From the NCBI GenBank assembly GCA_023387715.1, contig JAEWHQ010000105.1, forward strand, positions 1 to 16,297: 16,297 nucleotides of DNA, in the 5' to 3' direction. The DNA comes from Pseudomonadota bacterium. Its GTDB lineage: Bacteria; Pseudomonadota; Alphaproteobacteria; Rhizobiales; Rhizobiaceae. Below, piece by piece: positions 7,821-15,053 of this stretch. A program made the translations under genes and the position numbers. A model generated the notes under the pieces. That model saw only the letters and a list, made by a program, of their open reading frames with translations. It ran no database searches and was not told where the DNA came from. Numbering within the stretch: position 1 is the first letter of the stretch; each line of letters opens with the position of its first letter.

Positions 7821-8684
7821 TCAAATCTTTGCCAAAACACGTTCCGCCATGTGCAAATGCAACCGCTCAATCATCTGACCATTTAAAGACACCACGCCTT
7901 TACTCATATTTTCTGGACGCGTGAAGAGTTCCACCACTGCTTTTGCATGGGTTATTTCATCTTCGCTTGGAGAAAACCCAATATTAGCACTCGCAATTTG
8001 TGACGGATGGATCAGCGTCTTGCCGTCAAAGCCCATGGAAGCGCCCTGCACGCATTCGGCTTCAAAGCCTTGAACATCCTTAAAATCATTATAAACGCCG
8101 TCCAGCACTTCCAAGCCACCGGCTTTAGCTGCCAGAATAATTTGCATCAGCCAAGGCACCAGATATGGGCGGCCCGGCAATGTGCGGATACCGCTTTCAC
8201 GGGCAATATCATTGGGGCCAATCACAAAAGCACTTAAACGTGCCGATGAACGGCTGCCCAATTGCGCAATTTCATCCGCATTGAGAATACCGCGCGGGGT
8301 TTCAATCATCGCCCAGATGCGGCAGCTTTCCGGCGCGTCGGCCTTGTCGAGTTTACGCGCCACATCAATCACATCTTGCGGGCGCTCAACCTTTGGCACC
8401 AGCACGGCATCAACGCCTGCTTCTGCCGCCATTTTCACATCATCATCACCAAAGGCACCATCCAGTACATTGATGCGCACGATACGCTCAAAAGGTACAT
8501 CCGAATGAGCGCTCAAATGCGCAGCCAGTGCTTCACGCGATGCAGCTTTCACATCATCAGCAACAGAATCTTCCAGATCATAGATGATTGCATCGGCACC
8601 AAGCGCAAGCGACTTTTCCAGCGCGCGCGCATTGGCAGCCGGAACAAATAAAACCGAACGGCGCGGCCGCGTAATATTCTTCAT
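7821..8684 (-). CDS. CitE/HpcH-type CoA-ester lyase (malyl-CoA lyase/thioesterase-like)
   Basis: TIM-barrel lyase of the HpcH/HpaI–CitE family, 287 residues from the chosen start. Family features in order: RPRRSVLFVPAANARALEKS at the N-terminus, IYDLEDSVADDVKAASRE (acidic/CoA-side motif), VLVPKVERPQDV, AMIETPRGILNADEIA with the metal-binding Glu, FVIGPNDIARESGI, and GFDGKTLIHPSQI near the end. No citrate lyase partner genes (citF, citD, citC) are nearby, so it is not a true citrate lyase subunit. A malyl-CoA or methylmalyl-CoA lyase/thioesterase role is the better guess, but the substrate is unknown. I chose the ATG at 8684 because homologues begin at KNITRPRRSVLF. Its ribosome binding site is poor, and a longer form from 8714 or 8750 is open. 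Divergent from leuD. Confidence 0.85.
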   Translation of the reverse strand: MKNITRPRRSVLFVPAANARALEKSLALGADAIIYDLEDSVADDVKAASREALAAHLSAHSDVPFERIVRINVLDGAFGDDDVKMAAEAGVDAVLVPKVERPQDVIDVARKLDKADAPESCRIWAMIETPRGILNADEIAQLGSRSSARLSAFVIGPNDIARESGIRTLPGRPYLVPWLMQIILAAKAGGLEVLDGVYNDFKDVQGFEAECVQGASMGFDGKTLIHPSQIASANIGFSPSEDEITHAKAVVELFTRPENMSKGVVSLNGQMIERLHLHMAERVLAKI

Positions 8685-8833
8685 AGATGTCTTTATGCCC
8701 CCTCTTTCAATCATCTCAGACGTCATCTTCAACTGCGTCAGATTGCACATCTTAAGCTTGCATAAGTTGACTCTGTGAATAGCTGGTGTAAACCCTCTTT
8801 CAACAATGAAATTACAACCGACAGGTTATGGCC

Positions 8834-9439
8834 ATGGATAAATTTACCAAGCTCACCGGCGTCGCAGCTCCACTGCCGATCATCAACATCGACACGGACA
8901 TGATTATTCCGAAGGATTACCTGAAGACAATCAAGCGCACTGGGCTGAGCAAAGGTCTTTTTGCTGAAATGCGCTTCAATGAAGACGGCAGTGAAAATCC
9001 TGATTTCGTTCTCAATCAAGCCGGTTACCGCAATGCCCAGATTTTGGTTGCAGGCGATAATTTCGGCTGCGGCTCCTCACGTGAACATGCGCCTTGGGCT
9101 CTGCTTGATTTCGGCATCAAATGCGTCATTTCCACCTCTTTTGCAGATATTTTCTATAATAACTGCTTCAAGAACGGTATTTTGCCAATCAAAGTGACAC
9201 CGGAACAGCTCGAATTGCTGATGGACGATGCAGAGCGCGGCTCCAATGCAACGCTGACCATCGATCTGGAAGAAAAGACCATTTCGGGTCCTGACGGCGG
9301 CACAATTCACTTCGAACTGGATGATTTCAAACGTCATTGCCTGCTCAATGGTCTGGACGATATCGGCCTGACCATGGAAAAAGCAACAAGCATTGATACG
9401 TTTGAAGCCAAGAATGCAGAGCTGCGTCCGTGGGCCTAA
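8834..9439 (+). CDS. leuD: 3-isopropylmalate dehydratase small subunit LeuD
   Basis: Small subunit of isopropylmalate isomerase, which with the iron-sulfur subunit LeuC converts 2- to 3-isopropylmalate in leucine synthesis. At 201 residues it matches the usual size. The aconitase swivel-domain signatures [14 protein letters not shown] and [21 protein letters not shown] are complete. I chose the ATG at 8834 ([15 protein letters not shown]) over the in-frame ATG at 8828 because AGG at 8823-8825 is 8 bases from the former but only 2 from the latter. leuC is not in the window, as is common in alphaproteobacteria. The small metallopeptidase gene follows after 27 bases and probably shares its transcript, ending at the terminator near 9930. 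Confidence 0.96.
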   Translation: MDKFTKLTGVAAPLPIINIDTDMIIPKDYLKTIKRTGLSKGLFAEMRFNEDGSENPDFVLNQAGYRNAQILVAGDNFGCGSSREHAPWALLDFGIKCVISTSFADIFYNNCFKNGILPIKVTPEQLELLMDDAERGSNATLTIDLEEKTISGPDGGTIHFELDDFKRHCLLNGLDDIGLTMEKATSIDTFEAKNAELRPWA

Positions 9440-9466
9440 AAAAATGCTGCGGGGCTGGCTGACGCT

Positions 9467-9889
9467 ATGCCCCGATCTGACCAAACCGGAATATGGGCGT
9501 CGCGACTGGCGCCCAATCTGACTGAAATCGAATCACTGACACTTCAGGCCTATGCACATCTGCCGCAAGAATTTCGCGAGCTGTGCCCCGACATGTCCCT
9601 TCATGTCGCTGATTTTCCCGACGATTCCATCATTGAAGATTTAGGTCTCGATACGCCTTTTGACCTGCTCGGCCTTTTTGAAGGTGCAGGTTTGGGCGAA
9701 CGCTTTAGCTTGCAAACAGACAATCAGCGTCCCAACCGCATGACCCTGTTTCGCCGTGCCATTCTTGATTATTGGTGTGAGCACGAAGAAACATTGCATG
9801 AAATTATCACCCATGTGCTCATTCATGAGATCGGCCACCACTTTGGCCTTAATGATGATGAAATGCTGGCCATGGATGCAGAAATCTGA
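9467..9889 (+). CDS. Small zincin-like metallopeptidase (DUF1025-type)
   Basis: 140-residue protein with a complete zinc signature, HEIGHHFGLND (residues 120-130), that is HExxH followed by G and D at the spacing of the minimal zincin proteins found next to leuD in many alphaproteobacteria. The upstream block DTPFDLLGLFEGAGLGERFS is also typical of the family as I remember it. No signal peptide or other domain is present. The substrate is unknown, and proteolysis has not been shown to my knowledge. The ATG at 9467 lacks a good ribosome binding site; translation may be helped by coupling to leuD 27 bases upstream. Followed by a strong terminator. Confidence 0.87.
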   Translation: MPRSDQTGIWASRLAPNLTEIESLTLQAYAHLPQEFRELCPDMSLHVADFPDDSIIEDLGLDTPFDLLGLFEGAGLGERFSLQTDNQRPNRMTLFRRAILDYWCEHEETLHEIITHVLIHEIGHHFGLNDDEMLAMDAEI

Positions 9890-9929
9890 AGCCGCTCAAC
9901 TGAGCCACCAACTTCCGTCATTTAATCAT

Positions 9930-9967
9930 AAAAATGCCGCCTGACTTTCATCGGGCGGCATTTTTTT
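9930..9967. terminator. Bidirectional rho-independent terminator
   Basis: TGCCGCC (9935-9941) pairs with GGCGGCA (9954-9960). Flanking A5 and T7 runs lengthen the stem and give U-runs on both strands. It sits between the convergent metallopeptidase gene (plus) and asd (minus), 22 bases from the asd stop, and serves both. Confidence 0.93.
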
Positions 9968-9988
9968 AATCGTGTTTAAAGCGGGCGA

Positions 9989-11023
9989 TTAAGCCTGATG
10001 CGCCTTTGGTGTGATCAGGTCACGTGCGATCAGAAGTTCTGCGATCTGCACAGTGTTGAGCGCTGCACCTTTACGCAGGTTGTCGGAAACAACCCACAAG
10101 GACAGGCCATTTTCAACCGTGATATCTTCACGGATACGGCTGACGAAAGTTGCATCTTCACCGGCTGCTTCATAAGGGGTGATGTAACCACCGGCTTCAC
10201 GCTTGTCGATCACCTGAACACCTGGTGCATTGCGCAGGATTTCGGTGGCTTCCTGAGCGGAAATTTCGTTTTCAAACTCAATGTTCACAGCTTCCGAGTG
10301 ACCGATGAAAACCGGAACGCGCACAGCAGTTGCGGTGAGCTTGATCTTCGGATCAATCATCTTCTTGGTTTCAGCCGTGACCTTCCACTCTTCCTTCGTG
10401 TAGCCGTCTTCCATAAATTCGTCGATATGCGGAATGACGTTGAAGGCAATGCGCTTGGTGAAGGTTTTGTTGGTGACAGGATCGGCCACAAAAACAGCGC
10501 GGGACTGGGTGAACAGCTCATCCATGCCCTCTTTACCAGCACCCGATACGGACTGATAAGTGGCCACAACAACGCGCTTGATTTTAGCTGCATCATGAAG
10601 CGGCTTCAAAACCAGTACGAGCTGTGCAGTTGAGCAGTTCGGATTGGCAATGATATTGCGCTTTCTGAAGTCGTCAACCGCATCAGGGTTCACTTCCGGC
10701 ACGATAAGCGGCACATTGCTGTCATAGCGGAATGCAGAGGAATTATCGATGACAACGCAACCCTGTGCGCCGATCTTTGGTGACCATTCCTTGGAAACAT
10801 TGCCGCCAGCTGACATCAGACAGATATCGGTGTCGGAGAAATCATAATCATCCAGCGCTTTAGCCTTGAGGGTGCGGTCGCCATAAGCAACTTCTGTACC
10901 CACACTGCGACGCGATGCAAGTGCAACCACTTCATCTGCCGGAAAGCCGCGTTCTTCAAGAATATTGAGCATTTCGCGCCCGACATTGCCTGTAGCGCCA
11001 ACAACTGCAACTTTAAATCCCAT
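9989..11023 (-). CDS. asd: Aspartate-semialdehyde dehydrogenase
   Basis: Reduces aspartyl phosphate to aspartate semialdehyde with NADPH, the branch point to lysine/diaminopimelate, methionine, threonine and isoleucine. 344 residues, standard length. The N-terminal Rossmann motif is VAVVGATGNVG; the catalytic Cys is residue 130 in NPNCSTAQ and the base His is residue 242 in FIGHSEAVNIEF. I chose the ATG at 11023 (MGFKVAVVGATGNVG), which has AGGAG 6 bases upstream; an in-frame upstream ATG at 11074 adds a low-complexity Gly/Ser tail not seen in the family. Transcription likely starts near 11280, giving a leader of about 255 bases with a small Thr/Lys/Ile-rich ORF (see the leader entry). Confidence 0.97.
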   Translation of the reverse strand: MGFKVAVVGATGNVGREMLNILEERGFPADEVVALASRRSVGTEVAYGDRTLKAKALDDYDFSDTDICLMSAGGNVSKEWSPKIGAQGCVVIDNSSAFRYDSNVPLIVPEVNPDAVDDFRKRNIIANPNCSTAQLVLVLKPLHDAAKIKRVVVATYQSVSGAGKEGMDELFTQSRAVFVADPVTNKTFTKRIAFNVIPHIDEFMEDGYTKEEWKVTAETKKMIDPKIKLTATAVRVPVFIGHSEAVNIEFENEISAQEATEILRNAPGVQVIDKREAGGYITPYEAAGEDATFVSRIREDITVENGLSLWVVSDNLRKGAALNTVQIAELLIARDLITPKAHQA

Positions 11024-11081
11024 TATTATCTCCTGTCCCTCTCCGCTTCCAGAACCAGATTTTCCACACATCACGCGGAAA

Positions 11082-11111
11082 CCTCTGCCCCCGGACCAGA
11101 CCCGGGAGAGG
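11082..11111 (-). promoter_or_regulatory. GC-rich hairpin in the asd leader
   Basis: On the minus strand, CCTCTCCCGG (11111-11102) pairs with CCGGG (11094-11090) and, after a 3-base bulge, AGAGG (11086-11082), with a 7-base loop. It begins 19 bases after the stop of the small leader ORF and ends about 60 bases before asd. Only three U's follow, so it is a poor classical terminator. The mRNA segment ACCTCT inside the leader ORF (11184-11179) can pair with AGAGGT (11086-11081) and would open its base. An attenuator role is inference. Confidence 0.4.
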
Positions 11112-11130
11112 GCGAGCAGGCCAAGGGAAA

Positions 11131-11262
11131 TCAGACCGTTTTAATGGTCGTTTTCAACGTGGTAGCAATCGGTTTTATAGAGGTAGAAGACATGCGAACA
11201 TCTCCGGTGAAATCACCGGCAGTTTTCATCGAAACTGATAATGTTGCATCAACCCGTATCAC
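11131..11262 (-). CDS. Small leader ORF upstream of asd (candidate Thr/Lys/Ile leader peptide)
   Basis: A 43-codon ORF with a GTG start at 11262 and AGGAG 7 bases upstream, lying just downstream of a plausible promoter and ending 107 bases before asd. It contains a second possible start, ATG at 11193, with GGAG 8 bases upstream, giving a 20-residue peptide. Those last 20 residues contain 6 Thr, 3 Lys, 3 Ile and 1 Met, ending IATTLKTTIKTV. These are the amino acids made from the product of asd, and the size and composition resemble the E. coli thr operon leader. I recognise no protein family. A GC-rich hairpin follows the stop, and another perfect inverted repeat (CCGGTGA/TCACCGG, 11204-11219) covers the bases before the internal start. 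The leader-peptide reading is inference; a chance ORF remains possible. Confidence 0.5.
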   Translation of the reverse strand: MIRVDATLSVSMKTAGDFTGDVRMSSTSIKPIATTLKTTIKTV

Positions 11263-11286
11263 GCGAGTTCTCCTTGTCCACATGCG

Positions 11287-11314
11287 CTTTTAAGCTGTTT
11301 CACGCAAGAGTCAA
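11287..11314 (-). promoter_or_regulatory. Predicted asd promoter
   Basis: Minus-strand -35 TTGACT (11309-11314) and -10 TAAAAG (11287-11292) with a 16-base spacer. The predicted start near 11280 lies 18 bases before the GTG of the leader ORF, and no other gene could supply the transcript because a leuB terminator stands immediately upstream (11359-11391). Confidence 0.55.
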
Positions 11315-11358
11315 TTGGCAGGCTTTCAGCAGATCAAAAAATTCTGAAACAACGCCAT

Positions 11359-11391
11359 AAAAAAACGCCGCCAGTAAAGCGGCGGCGTTTT
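11359..11391 (-). terminator. Rho-independent terminator after leuB
   Basis: AAAACGCCGCC (11362-11372), 8-base loop, GGCGGCGTTTT (11381-11391): an 11-bp stem, with seven consecutive U's on the minus strand (11359-11365). It lies about 75 bases after the leuB stop and insulates asd from leuB transcription. Confidence 0.92.
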
Positions 11392-11416
11392 CAATAAGCA
11401 AAAAACTCATTATTAC

Positions 11417-11459
11417 GTGCATCTTATCTGAAAACTGCTTCACACTTTTCAGGATGCAC
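11417..11459. repeat. Palindromic intergenic repeat resembling the common Rhizobiales element
   Basis: GTGCATC (11417-11423) pairs with GATGCAC (11453-11459) and CTGAAAA (11428-11434) with TTTTCAG (11446-11452), with a 4-base bulge and an 11-base loop. The pattern GAAAAC-G-TTC-CAC-TTTTC-GGAT is, from memory, that of a very abundant palindromic repeat in Rhizobium, Mesorhizobium and Brucella intergenic regions. It starts 7 bases past the leuB stop and may stabilise the 3' end of the message. Confidence 0.6.
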
Positions 11460-11466
11460 ATTCAAA

Positions 11467-12579
11467 TTAAGCTGACAGCGCTTTGAACTTAGCCAAAATT
11501 GCATCGCCCATTTCAGCAGTGCCAACTTTTTTGTTGCCTTCTGACCAGATATCGCCGGTGCGGATACCATCATCCAGAACGCCGGAAATAGCAGCTTCCA
11601 GACGGTCAGCTTCAGCAATCAGGCCGAAAGAGTAACGCAGGCACATAGCCAGCGACGCAATCATTGCAATCGGGTTAGCAATGCCCTGACCTGCGATATC
11701 CGGTGCCGAACCATGTACCGGCTCATAAAGCGCCTTGCGGCTGCCGGTCTTCGGATCGGTTGCACCAAGCGACGCAGACGGCAACATGCCGAGCGAACCG
11801 GTCAGCATAGCAGCCACGTCTGACAGCATATCACCAAACAGATTGTCGGTGAGGATAACGTCAAACTGCTTCGGCCAGCGCACGAGCTGCATACCACCAG
11901 CATCAGCCAGCATATGTTCAAGCTGAATGTCTGCGTGCTTTTCTTTGTGACGTGCAGTCACAACCTGATTCCAAAGAACGCCGGACTTCATCACATTGCG
12001 TTTTTCCATCGAAGTGACTTTACCGCGACGGGTGCGCGCCAGTTCGAAAGCAATATCAGCAATACGTTCGATTTCGTAGGTATCATAAACCTGCGTATCG
12101 ATACCGCGCTTCTGGCCATTGCCGAGATCGATGATTTCTTTCGGCTCACCGAAATAAACACCACCGGTCAGCTCACGCATGATCAGAATGTCGAGGCCTT
12201 CGATCACTTCAGGCTTCAAGGATGAGGAATGAGCAAGTGCCGGATAGCAAATGGCAGGACGCAGGTTTGCGTAGAGTTCCATTTCCTTACGCAGGCGCAG
12301 AAGACCGGCCTCAGGGCGTACTTCATAAGGAACTGCATCCCATTTCGGGCCGCCAACGGCACCAAAAAGCACAGCATCAGCTGCCAGCGCTTTTTCCATA
12401 TCTGCATCAGAAAGAGCCTGTCCGTGAGCATCATAAGCGCTGCCGCCTACGAGACCTTCTTCGGTTTCAAAGCCAAGTTTCAAATCAGAATTCAGATAAT
12501 CAATAATCTTACGGACTTCCGCCATTGCCTCAGGGCCAATGCCGTCGCCGGGCAGGAGAAGAAGTTTTCTAGATGCCAT
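11467..12579 (-). CDS. leuB: 3-isopropylmalate dehydrogenase
   Basis: NAD-dependent oxidative decarboxylase of the third leucine-specific step, 370 residues, normal length. The signatures are complete: [11 protein letters not shown] at the N-terminus, the substrate-binding arginines in [28 protein letters not shown], the catalytic-domain stretch [25 protein letters not shown] (metal-binding Asp residues), and the NAD-binding loop [15 protein letters not shown]. The ATG at 12579 has AAGG 9 bases upstream. It has its own promoter (12621-12649) and terminator. The 64-residue trm112-like gene lies 107 bases upstream on the same strand with no terminator between, so some read-through is possible. 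Confidence 0.97.
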   Translation of the reverse strand: MASRKLLLLPGDGIGPEAMAEVRKIIDYLNSDLKLGFETEEGLVGGSAYDAHGQALSDADMEKALAADAVLFGAVGGPKWDAVPYEVRPEAGLLRLRKEMELYANLRPAICYPALAHSSSLKPEVIEGLDILIMRELTGGVYFGEPKEIIDLGNGQKRGIDTQVYDTYEIERIADIAFELARTRRGKVTSMEKRNVMKSGVLWNQVVTARHKEKHADIQLEHMLADAGGMQLVRWPKQFDVILTDNLFGDMLSDVAAMLTGSLGMLPSASLGATDPKTGSRKALYEPVHGSAPDIAGQGIANPIAMIASLAMCLRYSFGLIAEADRLEAAISGVLDDGIRTGDIWSEGNKKVGTAEMGDAILAKFKALSA

Positions 12580-12620
12580 AATGCCAAGCCTTCATTTGCA
12601 GCAGATATTAACTCTCAAGC

Positions 12621-12649
12621 GTTATAAAGAGCGTTGAGCAAACAGGCAA
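12621..12649 (-). promoter_or_regulatory. Predicted leuB promoter
   Basis: Minus-strand -35 TTGCCT (12644-12649), 17-base spacer, -10 TATAAC (12621-12626). The predicted start near 12614 gives a leader of only about 35 bases, too short for a leucine attenuator, so any leucine control must act elsewhere. Confidence 0.6.
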
Positions 12650-12685
12650 CACAATCTGTAACCTGAAAGCAGCACTATTTGCCAC

Positions 12686-12877
12686 TCATTCAATAATGCG
12701 CGCCTCAGAAGGCAGCATAATCGGCACACCATCCCGCACCGGATAAGCTAATTTGGCTTTTTGTGAGATCAATTCATTGTTCTCACGGTCAAAACGCAAA
12801 GCAGTTTTGGTTAAAGGACACACCAGCAGCTCCAGCAAGCTGATATCTACTTCCCCCTGACTTTGCGTCTTGTCCAT
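12686..12877 (-). CDS. Trm112-family protein (UPF0434, YcaR-like)
   Basis: 63-residue protein of the bacterial Trm112/UPF0434 family, short beta-rich proteins that in other organisms act as activating partners of methyltransferases. The signature [17 protein letters not shown] is at the N-terminus and [16 protein letters not shown] at the C-terminus. Only one Cys remains, so zinc binding of the eukaryotic type is unlikely. I chose the ATG at 12877 over TTG at 12880 because AGGG lies 7 bases upstream of it. It is the third gene of the run ybbN–Lon-domain–trm112, with 41 bases to the preceding stop. Confidence 0.9.
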   Translation of the reverse strand: MDKTQSQGEVDISLLELLVCPLTKTALRFDRENNELISQKAKLAYPVRDGVPIMLPSEARIIE

Positions 12878-12918
12878 CAATACACCCTATTATTTAGGAA
12901 TAGCTAATTTAATCTTGT

Positions 12919-13611
12919 CTATTGCAGGCGCTTATCAAAATCATCCTGCTCACGCGCCAAGATCATTTCCGTAATTGCAATCAATGTTGCAGCACGCGTT
13001 TTCAAATCAGGCGCTTCCAGCAAAGCTTGTTTTTCTGCCGCCCCAAAGGGTGACATGATCGACAAGGCATTGACCAGCATAGCATTATCAGCCCGCGCAA
13101 TACCCTCCCAATCTGCTTCCAGATTGTTCGCTTCGAGATAGGCGCGGAATGCCGCCAGCAATGCGTCACGATCCACATCATCAACATCAGCCGGATCGCT
13201 CAGATCGTTGAGGAAAGGCACGATCTTGCATGTGCGATAAGGCTTTTTGACGTTCAGCTCTTCCACCATCCGAAAGCGGCATATGCCATGCAATGTAATC
13301 AGCACACGGCCATCGCCTGTTTCAGAATAGCTGGTGATGCGCCCCAAACAGCCGACAGAACTTAAATTCGGCCGGTAGTTTTCGTCGAGCTCCTGCCCCG
13401 GTTCGGCAGGCTTTTCCGCCAGATCCGGCTGAATGAGGCCAATGATGCGGTTTGACGCCATCGCCTCATCCACCATCGCCAGATAACGCGGCTCAAATAT
13501 ATTGAGCGGCACCTGTCCGCCCGGCAATAATAATGCACCCTGAAGCGGAAATACCGGCACAGATTCCGGTAAGTCATCACCACTGCGGTAATGGATATTT
13601 CCCGCCTGCAT
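12919..13611 (-). CDS. Stand-alone Lon substrate-binding domain protein
   Basis: 230-residue protein consisting of the Lon N-terminal (LAN/LON substrate-binding) domain without ATPase or protease parts. Seen: VPVFPLQGALLLPGGQVPLNIFEPRYLAMVDEAM, then GCLGRITSYSETGDGRVLITLHGICRFRM and a helical C-terminal part. In the cytoplasm such proteins may recognise unfolded substrates, but the biochemical role is unproven. The ATG at 13611 has AGGAG 9 bases upstream and begins 16 bases after the ybbN stop, a clear operon. The pairing with a thioredoxin-fold chaperone points to protein quality control. Confidence 0.92.
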   Translation of the reverse strand: MQAGNIHYRSGDDLPESVPVFPLQGALLLPGGQVPLNIFEPRYLAMVDEAMASNRIIGLIQPDLAEKPAEPGQELDENYRPNLSSVGCLGRITSYSETGDGRVLITLHGICRFRMVEELNVKKPYRTCKIVPFLNDLSDPADVDDVDRDALLAAFRAYLEANNLEADWEGIARADNAMLVNALSIMSPFGAAEKQALLEAPDLKTRAATLIAITEMILAREQDDFDKRLQ

Positions 13612-13627
13612 CGTACAAAACTCCTGC

Positions 13628-14587
13628 TTACTTAAACAATAAAGATGACAATTTACGGCGTGCGGCCAAAGTGGCTTTATCCATCACGCCCCAAAGTTCA
13701 AAGAACTGCACCAATTGTTTGCGTGCACCGTCATCATCCCATTCACGGTCGGCTTTCATGATTGCCAGTAATTCATCAGCTGCCGCATCACGCAAACCTT
13801 GCGCATCATAAATTTTTGCCAGATCGAAACGCGCCTGATGATCATTCGGATCAACCGCTAAGCGCGCTTTTAACTGTTCCGGATCGCCCAGTGTTGCCAC
13901 CTGCTCGGCCAGCTCAATGCGCTTTTGTACCTTATCAACCGCCGGATCATTTTGCTGATCTTCCGGAATAGCGGCTAAAATCTCACGTGCTTTATCAAGC
14001 TCGCCCGCCTCCACCATGCAAGTGGCAAGACCGGCAAGCGCTGCAAGATTATCCGGCATTTGTTGTAAAATCGCCGAGTAAACCTGCGCACTCTGGGCAA
14101 AATCACCTTCACCGCGCAAAGTTTCAGCCATGGCCAAAGCCTCAGCCAAAGCGGTTTCCTGCGGGCTTGGACCACTGATTTTCGCGATAAACTCATCGAT
14201 TTTTGATTCGGGCTGCGCGCCCATAAAACCATCAACCGGCTGACCATCGACAAAGGCAATCACTGCCGGAATAGACTGAATACCTAACTGACCGGCAATG
14301 CTTGGATGATCATCAATATTCATTTTAACCAGCTTGACCGCACCGGCCGCTTTTTTAACGGCACCCTCGATCACTGGCGTCAATTGTTTACAAGGCCCGC
14401 ACCACGGCGCCCAGAAATCCACCAACACCGGCTGCTTGCGCGATTCGGCGATCACATCAGCCTGAAAAGTCGCAGTCGTTGTGTCTTTAATCAGCCCACC
14501 GGCAGCCGGAGCATTATCAGCACCAAAACTCACACTTGCGTTCATTTGATTGCCGCCGACGGCGTATGGATTGTCCTGATTGCTCAT
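13628..14587 (-). CDS. ybbN: Thioredoxin-domain co-chaperone YbbN/CnoX
   Basis: 319-residue cytoplasmic chaperedoxin: a thioredoxin fold (about 30-140) fused to a C-terminal TPR-like helical region (about 150-319). The redox motif WCGPC has Cys63 and Cys66, and the cis-Pro loop reads SIPAVIAF. E. coli YbbN has lost this pair, whereas alphaproteobacterial relatives such as that of Caulobacter keep it, so this protein is likely an active disulfide reductase as well as a holdase. A ~25-residue Asn/Ala-rich tail precedes the fold. The ATG at 14587 has GGG 7 bases upstream. First gene of the ybbN–Lon-domain–trm112 run. Confidence 0.93.
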   Translation of the reverse strand: MSNQDNPYAVGGNQMNASVSFGADNAPAAGGLIKDTTTATFQADVIAESRKQPVLVDFWAPWCGPCKQLTPVIEGAVKKAAGAVKLVKMNIDDHPSIAGQLGIQSIPAVIAFVDGQPVDGFMGAQPESKIDEFIAKISGPSPQETALAEALAMAETLRGEGDFAQSAQVYSAILQQMPDNLAALAGLATCMVEAGELDKAREILAAIPEDQQNDPAVDKVQKRIELAEQVATLGDPEQLKARLAVDPNDHQARFDLAKIYDAQGLRDAAADELLAIMKADREWDDDGARKQLVQFFELWGVMDKATLAARRKLSSLLFK

Positions 14588-14678
14588 CCCGCATCCCTTT
14601 TGGCATTTTCACCGGTACTTATTTCAAAAAGCCGGTTTTTATAGTCTTTATATATCAGTCTCAGATGGGGTTCTTATA

Positions 14679-14698
14679 CGCATTTTCAAGAGAATGCG
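14679..14698. other. Imperfect 20-base palindrome upstream of ybbN
   Basis: CGCATTTTCAAGAGAATGCG is symmetric except for one pair on each side of the centre. It lies between the end of the ABM gene and ybbN, about 90 bases before the ybbN start. It may be a protein-binding site. It has no U-run on the minus strand, so it is not a terminator for the upstream gene. Confidence 0.3.
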
Positions 14699-14744
14699 CC
14701 TCCCCACCCATGTTCAAATCTCTAACCCGCACAAATCACAAGGT

Positions 14745-15044
14745 TCAGGTCACGCGCCCCTCACCTATATCGTAAACGGTCAGATCACGGTCGTGAATAC
14801 CAAGTCGCGGCCACGCTTCCCGCCATACGGCAATATGCTCAGACGCAAAATGCCGGTCTAATGCCGCTTGATCGCGCCAGAACTCTTTCACATGAATAAG
14901 CCCCGCCTCCAGCACATCTTCGGCATAAGAATAGCCAAGACATCCGTCTTCCGCGCGGCTGGCTTCAATCATGTGAGCCATGACGTCCCGTGCGGCTGTT
15001 AAATTTTCCGCAGGCAGGCGGACAGTGCCAACAATCAGTAACAT
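14745..15044 (-). CDS. ABM-domain monooxygenase-like protein
   Basis: 99-residue single-domain protein of the antibiotic biosynthesis monooxygenase (ABM)/putative quinol monooxygenase family (YgiN-like), a cofactor-free ferredoxin-like fold that works as a dimer. The signature EDGCLGYSYAED is followed by HVKEFWRDQAALDRHFASEHI, matching the E-W-D-A-L--H---H pattern. The ATG at 15044 has AGGG 4 bases upstream and starts 9 bases after the stop of the proX-like gene, so the two form an operon. The natural substrate is unknown. Confidence 0.88.
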   Translation of the reverse strand: MLLIVGTVRLPAENLTAARDVMAHMIEASRAEDGCLGYSYAEDVLEAGLIHVKEFWRDQAALDRHFASEHIAVWREAWPRLGIHDRDLTVYDIGEGRVT

Positions 15045-15053
15045 TGCGCCCTC

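Noticed and set aside
9998..10633. 211-codon plus-strand frame opposite asd
   Set aside because: Complement of the well-supported asd coding region; no independent support.
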